Part shown: positions 52,220-60,728 of the stretch, in pieces
How the letters are laid out: each line of letters opens with the position of its first letter
Position numbering within the stretch: position 1 is the first letter of the stretch
Made by a program: the position numbers and the translations under genes
The notes under the pieces: model-generated
Database searches by the model: none
What the model saw: the letters and a program-made list of their open reading frames with translations, nothing else
Told to the model about the DNA's origin: nothing
NCBI RefSeq assembly: GCF_038069765.1
Contig: NZ_JBBPFS010000001.1
Location: 62,001 to 126,000 of the forward strand
Length of the DNA: 64,000 bases
Direction: 5' to 3'
Origin: Arthrobacter_B sp038069765
GTDB taxonomy: Bacteria > Actinomycetota > Actinomycetes > Actinomycetales > Micrococcaceae

Positions 52220-52225
52220 AGCCTA
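52220..52225 (-). promoter_or_regulatory. -10 box of a leaderless panB promoter
   Basis: Minus-strand TAGGCT followed by 6 bases and the ATG at 52213; the same spacing and sequence as at the Nudix gene. Confidence 0.65.
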
Positions 52226-52469
52226 CTAAATCCGCCGGCGGCTGGGTGCCCGCCGCCGCAAGCCGCCTTAAACGGGTCCCGGCTGGGCGCCGGAGCCCGG
52301 GTGCCCGCCGTTGCCGGACCCGTTGCCAGACCGCGGGCGTAACGCGGAGCCGGACCGGCAGCGCGGCGGCGGGAAACGGGCGCCGGATAGGTAGAGTGAA
52401 GACAGGTAGAACCACAGGCACGACGCCGGACGATCCGGAGCCGTGCCAACGTCCAGGAAGAGGGTAGGG

Positions 52470-53810
52470 ATGAACCGCCAGCAGGAATTCGTTTTGCGCA
52501 CCATCGAAGAACGAGACGTCCGGTTTGTGCGGTTGTGGTTTACCGATGTTGTCGGCACCCTGAAGTCCGTGGCACTGGCTCCGGCAGAGGTTGAAGGCGC
52601 CTTCGAAGAGGGCCTGGGCTTTGACGGCTCCTCGATCGAGGGCCTGGCCCGCGTCTTTGAATCCGACATGCTGGCCCAGCCGGACCCCTCCACTTTCCAG
52701 ATCCTTCCGTGGCGGGGAGATTCCGAGCAGACCTCGCGCATGTTCTGCGACGTCCTTACCCCGGACGGCCAGCCCTCCGCAGCGGATCCGCGCAACGTGC
52801 TCAAGCGCCAGCTGGCCAAGGCCGCTGACATGGGCTTCACCTGCTACACCCATCCCGAGATTGAGTTCTACCTGCTGAAGTCCGACGAGCTGGGCCCCGA
52901 CGGCGAGCCCGTCCCGGTGGACCGGGCCGGCTACTTCGACCACGTTCCCGGCGGCGTGGCCCAGGACTTCCGCCGCACCGCGGTGTCCATGCTCGAAGCC
53001 GTGGGCATCTCGGTGGAGTTCAGCCACCACGAGGCCGGCCCGGGCCAGAACGAAATCGACCTGCGGTACGCGGATGCGCTGCAGACGGCGGACAACATCA
53101 TGACGTTCCGCACCGTGGTCAAGGAAGTGGCACTGACCACCAACTGCTACGCAACCTTCATGCCCAAGCCGTTCTCCGAGCACCCGGGTTCCGGCATGCA
53201 TACGCACCTTTCGCTGTTTGAAGGCGACACCAACGCCTTCTTCGAGGCCGGCGCCGAGTTCCAGCTGTCCAAGACGGCCCGCCAGTTCATCGCCGGCGTG
53301 CTGCGCCATGCGCCGGAGTTCACCGCGGTGACCAACCAGTTCGTCAACTCCTACAAGCGGCTCTGGGGTGGCGGCGAGGCCCCCAGCTACGTCTCCTGGG
53401 GCCACAACAACCGGTCCGCGCTGGTCCGCGTGCCGCTGTACAAGCCGGGCAAGGGTCAGTCGGCGCGCATCGAGTACCGCGGCATCGACTCCGCAGCCAA
53501 CCCCTACCTCTCCTATGCCGTCCTGCTCGGCGCCGGGCTGAAGGGCATCGAGGAGGGTTACGACCTCCCCGCCGGGGCGGAGGACGACGTCGAGAGCCTC
53601 TCGGCAGCCGAACGCCGCGCCATGGGCCTGGACCCGCTGCCCGCCTCGCTGCATGATGCAGTCCGGGCCATGGAAGAGTCCGAGCTGGTGGCGGATATCC
53701 TCGGCGAGCAGGTCTTCGAGAACTTCCTGCGGAACAAGCGTGCCGAATGGAATGAATACCGCCAGCACGTCACGCAGTTCGAGCTGAAGAAAAACCTGGG
53801 CATTCTCTAG
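52470..53810 (+). CDS. glnA2: Glutamine synthetase GlnA2 (type I)
   Basis: Makes glutamine from glutamate, ammonia and ATP. The 446-residue protein equals M. tuberculosis GlnA2 in length. Motifs: GLGFDGSSIEGLARVFESDM (latch/substrate region), YTHPEIEFYLLK (metal-binding Glu), SHHEAGPGQNEID, HPGSGMHTHLSLFEG, and the ATP and flap regions SWGHNNRSALVRVPLY and ARIEYRGIDSAANPYL. A Tyr in GYDLP lies near the position of the adenylylation site of beta-type enzymes; whether GlnE modifies it is unclear. ATG 52470 starts at the conserved NRQQEFVLRTIEERD. glnE follows after 70 bases. Confidence 0.95.
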   Translation: MNRQQEFVLRTIEERDVRFVRLWFTDVVGTLKSVALAPAEVEGAFEEGLGFDGSSIEGLARVFESDMLAQPDPSTFQILPWRGDSEQTSRMFCDVLTPDGQPSAADPRNVLKRQLAKAADMGFTCYTHPEIEFYLLKSDELGPDGEPVPVDRAGYFDHVPGGVAQDFRRTAVSMLEAVGISVEFSHHEAGPGQNEIDLRYADALQTADNIMTFRTVVKEVALTTNCYATFMPKPFSEHPGSGMHTHLSLFEGDTNAFFEAGAEFQLSKTARQFIAGVLRHAPEFTAVTNQFVNSYKRLWGGGEAPSYVSWGHNNRSALVRVPLYKPGKGQSARIEYRGIDSAANPYLSYAVLLGAGLKGIEEGYDLPAGAEDDVESLSAAERRAMGLDPLPASLHDAVRAMEESELVADILGEQVFENFLRNKRAEWNEYRQHVTQFELKKNLGIL

Positions 53811-53880
53811 CCAACCCGCGGCAGCGGGCGCTATGGAGGACTAAACGACATGGAGGAATGAGCGACATGGAGAACCTCCG

Positions 53881-56800
53881 ATGAGTCTTACCCGCAGGCT
53901 GATCGCCGCAGGGTTCACGGACCTGGAAAAAAGCAGCCGCTTCCTGCAGGCTCCCGAACTCGACGGACTGGACGAGACGGCCCTGTTCACCGGGTTCCTG
54001 CAGGCCGCGGATCCGGATCTTGCCCTGCAGTCGCTGGTCCGCCTGCTGGACCGGGTTCCCGAACTGCGGGAACTGGTGGAGGGCGGCGAGCAGGAGAGCG
54101 AAGCCCTGTTCCGGCTGCTCGGCGCCTCAGAGGCACTGGCGGAATTCCTGATGCGCCACCCCGAAGCCGCCGAGAGCCTGCGGTCGCCGCTGCGCGCCGA
54201 GCCGGCTGAGATTTCCGGTGACATCCTCCGTGCGTCGCTGCTGGAATCGGTCAAAGCCGGCACCGGGAACGCCCCCGTGGCCGGGCTCACGGGCACCGAA
54301 GCCTATGTGGCGCTGCGCACCCGCTATCGCCGGCATCTGCTGGACCTCGCCGTCCGCGATCTCGGGGCGGCCTCGCCCACCGATGTGCTGCCCGCCGTCG
54401 GCCGCGAACTCGCGGATCTCGCCGGTGCGGCCCTGGAAGCGGCGCTGGCCGTATCCCGCGCGGAACTCGCTGCCAGCTACCCGGCGGAAGACATTTCCCG
54501 CGTGCGCCTGGCCGTTATTGCCATGGGCAAATGCGGGGCACGGGAACTGAACTACATTTCCGACGTCGACGTCATTTACGTGATGGAATCCCCGGGTCTG
54601 GACGAGACCCCGGCAGGGAAGATCGGCACGGCCCTCGCCGCCGGCATCTCCCGGGCCATTAATGCATCCGCTCCGGAACCGGCGCTGTGGGAGGTGGACA
54701 CAAACCTGCGCCCCGAGGGCAAGGACGGTCCGCTGGTGCGGACCCTGGACTCCCATTTGAACTACTACACGCGCTGGGCCCACACCTGGGAGTTCCAGGC
54801 CCTGCTCAAGGCCCGCGCCGCGGCGGGGGATCCGGACCTGGGCCGGCGCTACGAAGAAGCGGTGGCCCCGCTGATCTGGTCCAGCACCGAACGCGAAGGT
54901 TTCGTGGAGTCGGTCCAGGCCATGCGCCGCCGGGTCACCGACAACATTCCCGGCCATGAAGAAGGGCGTCAGCTGAAGCTGGGCAGCGGCGGCCTGCGCG
55001 ACGTCGAATTCACCGTCCAGCTGCTGCAGCTCGTGCACGGCCGGACCGATGAAACGCTCCGCGTGCGCTCCACGACGTCGGCCATAGCCGCCCTCAGCGA
55101 GGGCGGCTACATTGGGCGCAGCGACGCCGTCGACCTCGACACCGCCTACCGCTACCTCCGGGTCCTGGAACACCGCATCCAGCTGGTGCATATGCGGCGC
55201 ACCCACCTGATGCCGGACACCGAGCCGGCCCTGCGCGCCCTGGCCAAGGCGTCCAGCGGGTCCCTTGCCGTCGGCCGCCCCACCGCCGAGCGGCTCACCG
55301 ACACCTGGCAGCGCACCAAGCGGCTGGTCCGCCGGCTGCATGAGAGCATCTTCTACCGTCCGCTGCTGAACACCGCCTCCAACCTCAGCGTGGACGAGGT
55401 GAAGCTCTCCCCGGCGGCCGCACAGGCTCGTCTCGCGGCGCTCGGGTATGCGGACCCCAAGGGCGCCATGCGGCACATCGAAGCACTGACGGCCGGCATC
55501 AGCCGCCGCGCCGCCCTGCAGCGGCAGCTGCTTCCGGTGCTGCTGGGCTGGCTTGCCGACGGCGTGGACCCCGATGCAGGACTGCTGGGCTTCCGGCGCC
55601 TGAGCGAGTCGCTGGGGGAGACGCACTGGTACCTGGGCATGCTGCGCGATTCCTCCGCGGCAGGGGAGCGGCTGTGCTCAATCCTGTCCTCCAGCCGGTT
55701 CATCACCGACCTGCTCGAAGTCTCACCCGAGGCCACGGCCTGGCTGGACACGGACAAGGACCTGGTGCCGATGTCCTTTGAAGCCCAGTGGCAGGAAATC
55801 CGGTCCAAAATGTCCCGCCATCCCGATCCGCGGGGGGCCATGCGCCTGATCCGCCTGATCCGGCGCCGGGAGATGCTGCGGATAGCCCTTGCGGACAGTG
55901 CGGGCCTGCTCTCCCAGGAAGAGGTGGGCCGGGCGCTTGCCGACGCGGACCGGGCCGCCGTGCTGGGGGCGCTGCACGTTGCGGAGGCCGATGTACTGGC
56001 GGGCGAGGAGAAACTCACCGACATGCTGGTGGTGGCCATGGGCCGGCAGGGCGGGCAGGAAATCGGCTACGGCTCCGACGCCGACGTCCTCTACGTCCAC
56101 CGCGCGTTGCCCGGCGCCGATCCCGGGGCCGCGCAGTCCCAGGCCGAGCGGATCGTCAGCCAGCTGTCCGCACTGCTGCAGCAGCCGTGCACACCGGCAA
56201 TCCTGGCGGAAAAAGTGCTGGTCCTGGATGCGGGGCTGCGCCCGGAAGGGCGGAACGGTCCGCTGGTGCGGAGCCTGGGATCCTACGGCGAGTACTACAG
56301 CCGCTGGTCCCTGATCTGGGAAGCTCAGGCACTGCTGCGCGCCCGTCCGATGGCCGGCAGCGACGAGCTGGCCGAAGACTTCATGGACCTGATTGATCCC
56401 ATCCGGTACTCGGCCGGAGTCAGCGAACAGGACATCCGTGAAATCCGCCGCATCAAGGCACGGGTGGAAAATGAGCGCCTGCCCCGCGGTGCGGATCCTT
56501 CCCGGCAGCTGAAGCTGGGCCGCGGCGGCCTCAGCGACGTCGAGTGGCTGGTGCAGCTGCTGCAGCTCGAACATGCCGGCACCCATCCGGAACTTCGGAC
56601 CACCGCCACGCTTCCGGCACTGGATGCCATAACCGCGGCCGGGCTGCTGCCGGCCGCCGATACGGCCATCCTGCGGGAAGCCTGGCTGCTGGCCAGCCGG
56701 ATCCGCTCCGCCAACGTTATCCGCGGCGGACGGAATCCCGACGTGTTGCCTTCCTCACGCCAGGAGCTTGAGGCGGTGGCCCGCTGGTGCGGCTACGGAC

Positions 56801-56898
56801 CGGGCCAGGCCGGCGTTTTGGAAGAGGATTACCTGCGAATTACCCGCCGGTCCCGGGCCGTCTTCGAGGGCTGGTTCTACGGCTACAACTCCTCCTGA
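53881..56898 (+). CDS. glnE: Bifunctional glutamine synthetase adenylyltransferase/deadenylase
   Basis: Adds and removes AMP on glutamine synthetase in response to nitrogen status. The 1005-residue protein carries two nucleotidyltransferase domains in the expected order. The N-terminal deadenylase half has GARELNYISDVDVIYVME, with DTNLRPEGKDGPLVRTLDS and QLKLGSGGLRDVEF downstream. The C-terminal adenylylase half has GGQEIGYGSDADVLYVHRA, then GLRPEGRNGPLVRSLGS and LGRGGLSDVEWLVQ. The ATG at 53881 is the family start (LTRRLIAAGFTDLE). Located directly downstream of glnA2, as in mycobacteria. Confidence 0.96.
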   Translation: MSLTRRLIAAGFTDLEKSSRFLQAPELDGLDETALFTGFLQAADPDLALQSLVRLLDRVPELRELVEGGEQESEALFRLLGASEALAEFLMRHPEAAESLRSPLRAEPAEISGDILRASLLESVKAGTGNAPVAGLTGTEAYVALRTRYRRHLLDLAVRDLGAASPTDVLPAVGRELADLAGAALEAALAVSRAELAASYPAEDISRVRLAVIAMGKCGARELNYISDVDVIYVMESPGLDETPAGKIGTALAAGISRAINASAPEPALWEVDTNLRPEGKDGPLVRTLDSHLNYYTRWAHTWEFQALLKARAAAGDPDLGRRYEEAVAPLIWSSTEREGFVESVQAMRRRVTDNIPGHEEGRQLKLGSGGLRDVEFTVQLLQLVHGRTDETLRVRSTTSAIAALSEGGYIGRSDAVDLDTAYRYLRVLEHRIQLVHMRRTHLMPDTEPALRALAKASSGSLAVGRPTAERLTDTWQRTKRLVRRLHESIFYRPLLNTASNLSVDEVKLSPAAAQARLAALGYADPKGAMRHIEALTAGISRRAALQRQLLPVLLGWLADGVDPDAGLLGFRRLSESLGETHWYLGMLRDSSAAGERLCSILSSSRFITDLLEVSPEATAWLDTDKDLVPMSFEAQWQEIRSKMSRHPDPRGAMRLIRLIRRREMLRIALADSAGLLSQEEVGRALADADRAAVLGALHVAEADVLAGEEKLTDMLVVAMGRQGGQEIGYGSDADVLYVHRALPGADPGAAQSQAERIVSQLSALLQQPCTPAILAEKVLVLDAGLRPEGRNGPLVRSLGSYGEYYSRWSLIWEAQALLRARPMAGSDELAEDFMDLIDPIRYSAGVSEQDIREIRRIKARVENERLPRGADPSRQLKLGRGGLSDVEWLVQLLQLEHAGTHPELRTTATLPALDAITAAGLLPAADTAILREAWLLASRIRSANVIRGGRNPDVLPSSRQELEAVARWCGYGPGQAGVLEEDYLRITRRSRAVFEGWFYGYNSS

Positions 56899-56944
56899 TT
56901 CCGGACCGGAGGCCTCCCGGTTAGTTCCTGCGCTCCGCGCTGGG

Positions 56945-56950
56945 TAGGCT
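56945..56950 (+). promoter_or_regulatory. -10 box for the amino acid ABC transporter operon
   Basis: TAGGCT about 60 bases before the TTG at 57010. Predicts a leader of about 50 bases containing AGGAG (56994-56998). Confidence 0.5.
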
Positions 56951-57009
56951 CTATGAGGCATTATCGGCATTTTTGTGCCGTTCCGGAACATCTAGGAGAC
57001 GTTTTCACC

Positions 57010-58479
57010 TTGCACACTGGCAAACGGGCCCTCCGGGGCCGGGCTCGGTTCGCCGCGCCCTTTATCGCGGTGACTGCGGCCATCGCACTGCTCCTTGGCG
57101 TCCCCGCAACCGGGGCCTTTGCGGCAGATTCCCCCAGCGGCGTCGAAGGCCAGAGCTTCGCCGTCGGCACCGACACCACCTTTGCACCCTTCGAATTCCG
57201 CCAGGACGGCGAGCTCGTGGGCATCGACATGGACCTGATTAACGCGATTGCCGAGGAAGAGGGATTCAGCGTTGACATCCGTTCCCTCGGCTTTGACGCG
57301 GCGCTGCAGTCGCTGCAGTCCAACCAGGTGGACGGCGTCATCGCCGGCATGTCCATCACCGAGGAACGCCAAAAGGTGTTCGATTTCTCGGACCCGTATT
57401 TTGAGTCCGGCATCCAGATGGCCGTCGCCGAGACCAACGATGACGTGTCCGGTTACGAGGACCTGGCCGGCAAGCGCGTGGCGGTCAAGACCGGCACCGA
57501 AGGCCAGACGTTCGCGGAATCCATCAAGGACGAGTACGGCTTCACCGTGGTCGCCTTTGCGCAGTCCGCCCAGATGTACGACGACGTCAAGTCCGGCGGT
57601 TCCGTGGCAGTCTTCGACGACTATCCGGTGCTGGCCTACGGTGTGGCCTCGGGCAACGGCCTGAAGACCGTCACGGAGAAGGAAGTTGGCTCCTCCTACG
57701 GCTTCGCCGTCAACAAGGGAACCAACCCCGAGCTGCTGGCCGCGTTCAACGCCGGCCTGGCCGAGCTCAAGGACAGCGGCGAGTACGACGAAATCCTCGA
57801 CCGCTACCTGGACGCCGGCGCCGAAGACTCCAGCTTCTGGTCGCTGGTCACGGACAATGCGCCCGCGTTCGCCAAGGGCATGGGCCTGACCCTGCTGGCC
57901 ACGGCCCTGTCGCTCGTCTTTGCCCTGGTTCTGGGTGTGATCTTCGGCTTCTTCAAGGTGGGCTCCAACGTCATCCTGCGCGGAATCGCCACCGCCTATG
58001 TGGCAATCTTCCGCGGCACGCCCGTCCTGGTGCAGGCCTTCTTCTTCTACTTCGGCCTTCCGCAGCTCATCGGCCAGCCCGTTGACGTGCTCACCGCCGG
58101 TGTGCTGACCCTGTCGCTGAACGCCGGCGCCTACATGACCGAAATTGTCCGCGGCGGCATCCAGTCCGTGGATCCCGGCCAGATGGAAGCATCCCGCAGC
58201 CTGGGCCTGGGATACGGCAAGACCATGCAGAAGGTCATCATTCCGCAGGCAGTAAAGATCATGACGCCGTCATTCATCAACCAGTTTGTGATCACCCTGA
58301 AGGACACCTCGCTGCTGGCCGTGATCGGCTTCGCCGAGCTCACCTACCAGGCCCAGCAGATCTACGCCGTGAACTTCCGCACCGCCGAGGTGCTGCTGAT
58401 CGTTGCGGCCCTGTACTTCATCGTCATCACGCTGCTGACCAAGCTGGCGGACGTCCTGGATAAGAGGTTCAACAAGTGA
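57010..58479 (+). CDS. Amino-acid ABC transporter: fused substrate-binding protein and permease
   Basis: 489-residue single chain joining two transporter parts. A signal peptide (residues 1-40, FIAVTAAIALLLGVPATGAFA) leads to an amino-acid-binding domain (SFAVGTDTTFAPFEFRQDG, then GFDAALQSLQSNQVDGVIAGMS), and residues 285-489 form a HisM-type permease with the EAA loop EASRSLGLGYGKTMQKVIIPQA. Such fusions occur in glutamine/polar amino acid importers of Firmicutes and actinobacteria. The TTG at 57010 is chosen because AGGAG lies 11 bases upstream and the signal peptide begins there; ATG 56953 has no ribosome binding site. Coupled to the ATPase gene by a four-base GTGA overlap. Confidence 0.88.
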   Translation: MHTGKRALRGRARFAAPFIAVTAAIALLLGVPATGAFAADSPSGVEGQSFAVGTDTTFAPFEFRQDGELVGIDMDLINAIAEEEGFSVDIRSLGFDAALQSLQSNQVDGVIAGMSITEERQKVFDFSDPYFESGIQMAVAETNDDVSGYEDLAGKRVAVKTGTEGQTFAESIKDEYGFTVVAFAQSAQMYDDVKSGGSVAVFDDYPVLAYGVASGNGLKTVTEKEVGSSYGFAVNKGTNPELLAAFNAGLAELKDSGEYDEILDRYLDAGAEDSSFWSLVTDNAPAFAKGMGLTLLATALSLVFALVLGVIFGFFKVGSNVILRGIATAYVAIFRGTPVLVQAFFFYFGLPQLIGQPVDVLTAGVLTLSLNAGAYMTEIVRGGIQSVDPGQMEASRSLGLGYGKTMQKVIIPQAVKIMTPSFINQFVITLKDTSLLAVIGFAELTYQAQQIYAVNFRTAEVLLIVAALYFIVITLLTKLADVLDKRFNK

Positions 58480-59204
58480 GCAAGATCCAAACGCGCGGAC
58501 TGCGCAAGTCCTACGGCACCAACGAGGTCCTCAAGGGCCTGGACGTCACCGTCGCCGAGGGTGAAGTCGTGTGCGTCATCGGCCCCTCCGGCTCCGGCAA
58601 GTCCACGTTCCTGCGCTGCCTGAACAAGCTCGAGGACATCACTGCCGGCGAGGTGGAGGTCAACGGCTTCAGCCTCACCGATCCGAAGGTGGACCTGAAC
58701 AAGGTGCGCCAGAACATCGGCATGGTCTTCCAGCACTTCAACCTGTTCCCGCACATGTCCGTGCTGCAGAACGTCATGCTCGCGCCGCTGGAACTGAAGA
58801 AGGGCTCCAAGGCCGAAGTCCGAGCCAATGCCCTGCGGCTCCTGGACCAGGTGGGACTGGCAGACAAGGCCGACGCCCGTCCGGCACAGCTTTCCGGCGG
58901 GCAGAAGCAGCGCGTGGCCATTGCCCGTGCGCTGGCGATGGCTCCGGACATCATGCTCTTCGACGAAGCCACGTCGGCCCTCGACCCCGAAATGGTCGGC
59001 GAAGTGCTGCAGGTTATCCGCGACCTGGCCAAGGCCGGCATGACCATGGTGGTGGTGACCCACGAAATGGGCTTTGCCCGTGAAGTCGCCGACCGCGTGA
59101 TCTTCATGGCCGACGGCCACATCGTCGAGGAGGGCGCTCCGGAGGAACTGTTCTCCCGGCCCGAGCAGCCGCGGCTGCAGGACTTCCTGGCCAAGGTGCT
59201 CTAG
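58476..59204 (+). CDS. glnQ: Amino-acid ABC transporter ATP-binding protein (GlnQ type)
   Basis: Cytoplasmic ATPase that powers the fused binding-protein/permease. The 242-residue protein has Walker A GPSGSGKST at 36-44, the Q-loop in GMVFQHFNLFPHMSV, the ABC signature LSGGQKQRVAIARAL, Walker B IMLFDEATSALDPE and the switch His in VVVTHEMGFAREVAD, all typical of the polar amino acid (HisP/GlnQ) group. The GTG overlaps the previous stop as GTGA. Position just after glnA2-glnE suggests glutamine or glutamate import; substrate is inferred only from context. A long hairpin ends the operon. Confidence 0.94.
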   Translation: MSKIQTRGLRKSYGTNEVLKGLDVTVAEGEVVCVIGPSGSGKSTFLRCLNKLEDITAGEVEVNGFSLTDPKVDLNKVRQNIGMVFQHFNLFPHMSVLQNVMLAPLELKKGSKAEVRANALRLLDQVGLADKADARPAQLSGGQKQRVAIARALAMAPDIMLFDEATSALDPEMVGEVLQVIRDLAKAGMTMVVVTHEMGFAREVADRVIFMADGHIVEEGAPEELFSRPEQPRLQDFLAKVL

Positions 59205-59237
59205 CTCCGCTTCCACTTCCGCACCGGCACCGGTGTC

Positions 59238-59283
59238 ACGACGACGGCGGCCGTTCCCTGAGGGGGACGGCCGCCGTCGTCGT
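59238..59283 (+). terminator. Terminator hairpin of the ABC transporter operon
   Basis: Perfect 17-bp inverted repeat (59238-59254 with 59267-59283) rich in GC; the following sequence contains only short T runs. Confidence 0.82.
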
Positions 59284-59549
59284 CTGTGCGCCGTCGTTGT
59301 CTGGTGGGCGCCGCAGGGGACCGCAAAGGCGCGGTGCTCCGGGTGATCAGACCCACGTTGAAGCCGGGCAACCGCGGCTCCTAGACTTAATGAAGGCCGG
59401 GATTTGTTGGCACAGCAGCGAAATCTCACTGTGCGGCACCCGCCCCGGAGCGGACACGCGGCAATCAGCCGCCCCGGACTCCCGCATTCCCCGGTACAAG
59501 ACGGCGTTCCGCCGCACCGGGCATCCCACAGCAACCATTGGAGGCATCC
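59284..59549 (+). other. Non-coding gap with a candidate promoter
   Basis: No convincing gene. TTGAAG (59358-59363) and TAGACT (59382-59387) with an 18-base spacer form a plausible promoter, which would give the small gene at 59550 a leader of about 155 bases. Open frames in this stretch are Arg/Pro/His-rich and look non-coding. Confidence 0.45.
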
Positions 59550-59723
59550 ATGCTGAAGCATGCTGCAAACATCCGACAACGCACCCAACGTTCCACCCGG
59601 GCCCAGATCACCGCAATTATCGCGGGCTGCGTCCTTATTGCCGGCGGAGTGTCGGCTGCCGAAATTAACATGCTGAACAATTCGCAGCCCGACACATCGA
59701 TAAGCACCCAGGTGGTGCCCTGA
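59550..59723 (+). CDS. Hypothetical small membrane protein
   Basis: 57-residue predicted protein of unknown function. A basic N-terminus (KHAANIRQRTQRSTRAQ) precedes one hydrophobic segment (ITAIIAGCVLIAGGVSAA), then a short polar C-terminus with Asn and Ser. It may be a small single-pass membrane or secreted peptide. GGAGG lies 6 bases before the ATG, which is the main reason to accept it; codon use is less GC-biased than in the neighbouring large genes. No family was recognised. Confidence 0.5.
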   Translation: MLKHAANIRQRTQRSTRAQITAIIAGCVLIAGGVSAAEINMLNNSQPDTSISTQVVP

Positions 59724-59850
59724 CCGCCCTGCGTTTCTAGCCTTCGGTCCAGGTGCTCGATCTGGCCGGAACCGGAGCCGAAATCGGCTACGGTATGGAT
59801 GACGAGCCGTTTAAGTCCCGGCTCCGCCAGTCGTCCCAGGAGAAGAACAC

Positions 59851-60636
59851 ATGACATTGCCACTGCCGGGCTGGTACCAGGATCCCGCGAACCCGGACCA
59901 GCAGAAATGGTGGGACGGCCAGAATTGGAGCACCTACACCATGCCGCTGGCAGCGGCTTCATCCCCCGGTTATGGCGGGCCGACGGCGGGGGAGGCGATA
60001 CGGGAAGCGGCAGCGGACGCTGCTGCATCTGGTTCCCCGGTCCCGCCCGGCCCGTTCAGCCCCGTTGACCCGGCCTCCTTCGGCCGCTCCGGAGCCGCAG
60101 AATCCGCATCATCCGAAGCTCCGGCAGCTCCCGCCGGCGGAACCGGCACCGAAGAGGTCCCGGGCTACCCCGACGGCCAGGGATACCCCGGCGGCCAGGG
60201 ATATCCCGGCGGCCGTGAACAGGGGTACCCCACCTTCCAAAGCAGCCCGCCGCAGCAGTCCCCCGGATACACTGATCCAGCCGCGGGTTACCAGGGATAT
60301 CAGCAGGGATACGCGGGTATGCATCCTGCCTATTCGGGATACCCCGGGTATCAGGGGTATCCGGGCTACCCGCAGAACCCTCTGCGTTCCAACCCGCTCG
60401 CCCTGACCGGGTTTATTCTGGGGCTCGTCTCCCTCCTCATGTTTTTTATCCCGTTCGTCGGCACTGTTATCGGCCTTGCTGCCGGCTCCTTCTCCGCCAT
60501 CGGGCTTTCAAACCAGCGGGACCGGGCGCCCATGTACAAGGTGTTCGGCATCATCGGTTTGGTTCTGGGCGTCATTTTTACGCTGCTGTCGCTCCTGGTC
60601 CTCGTTGCCGTGTTTGCCGACCCGTACACCAGCTAG
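59851..60636 (+). CDS. DUF2510 protein with GYPGYQ repeats and C-terminal membrane helices
   Basis: 261-residue protein. Residues 5-30 are a DUF2510 module (PGWYQDPANPDQQKWWDGQNW), an actinobacterial N-terminal motif of unknown function that often precedes membrane domains. Residues 100-185 are low complexity with repeated GYPGGQ, GYQ and GYPGYP units. The last 75 residues hold two or three membrane helices (TGFILGLVSLLMFFIPF, VIGLAAGSFSAIGL and GIIGLVLGVIFTLL), similar to DUF4190-type proteins. AGGAG lies 8 bases before the ATG. An envelope role is likely from the architecture only. Confidence 0.82.
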   Translation: MTLPLPGWYQDPANPDQQKWWDGQNWSTYTMPLAAASSPGYGGPTAGEAIREAAADAAASGSPVPPGPFSPVDPASFGRSGAAESASSEAPAAPAGGTGTEEVPGYPDGQGYPGGQGYPGGREQGYPTFQSSPPQQSPGYTDPAAGYQGYQQGYAGMHPAYSGYPGYQGYPGYPQNPLRSNPLALTGFILGLVSLLMFFIPFVGTVIGLAAGSFSAIGLSNQRDRAPMYKVFGIIGLVLGVIFTLLSLLVLVAVFADPYTS

Positions 60637-60728
60637 GCCCCGTTCCTAGTTCTCGGCCGGGGCCGGCCCGACCGCCCCGGCAGTAGAAGCAGCCGCTGCC
60701 TCCCGCGACACCCTGAGGGGGATTCACG

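Noticed and set aside
59297..59668. 123-codon plus-strand frame before the small peptide gene
   Set aside because: Arg/His/Cys-rich, no family motif, and overlaps the better-supported gene at 59550 in another frame.
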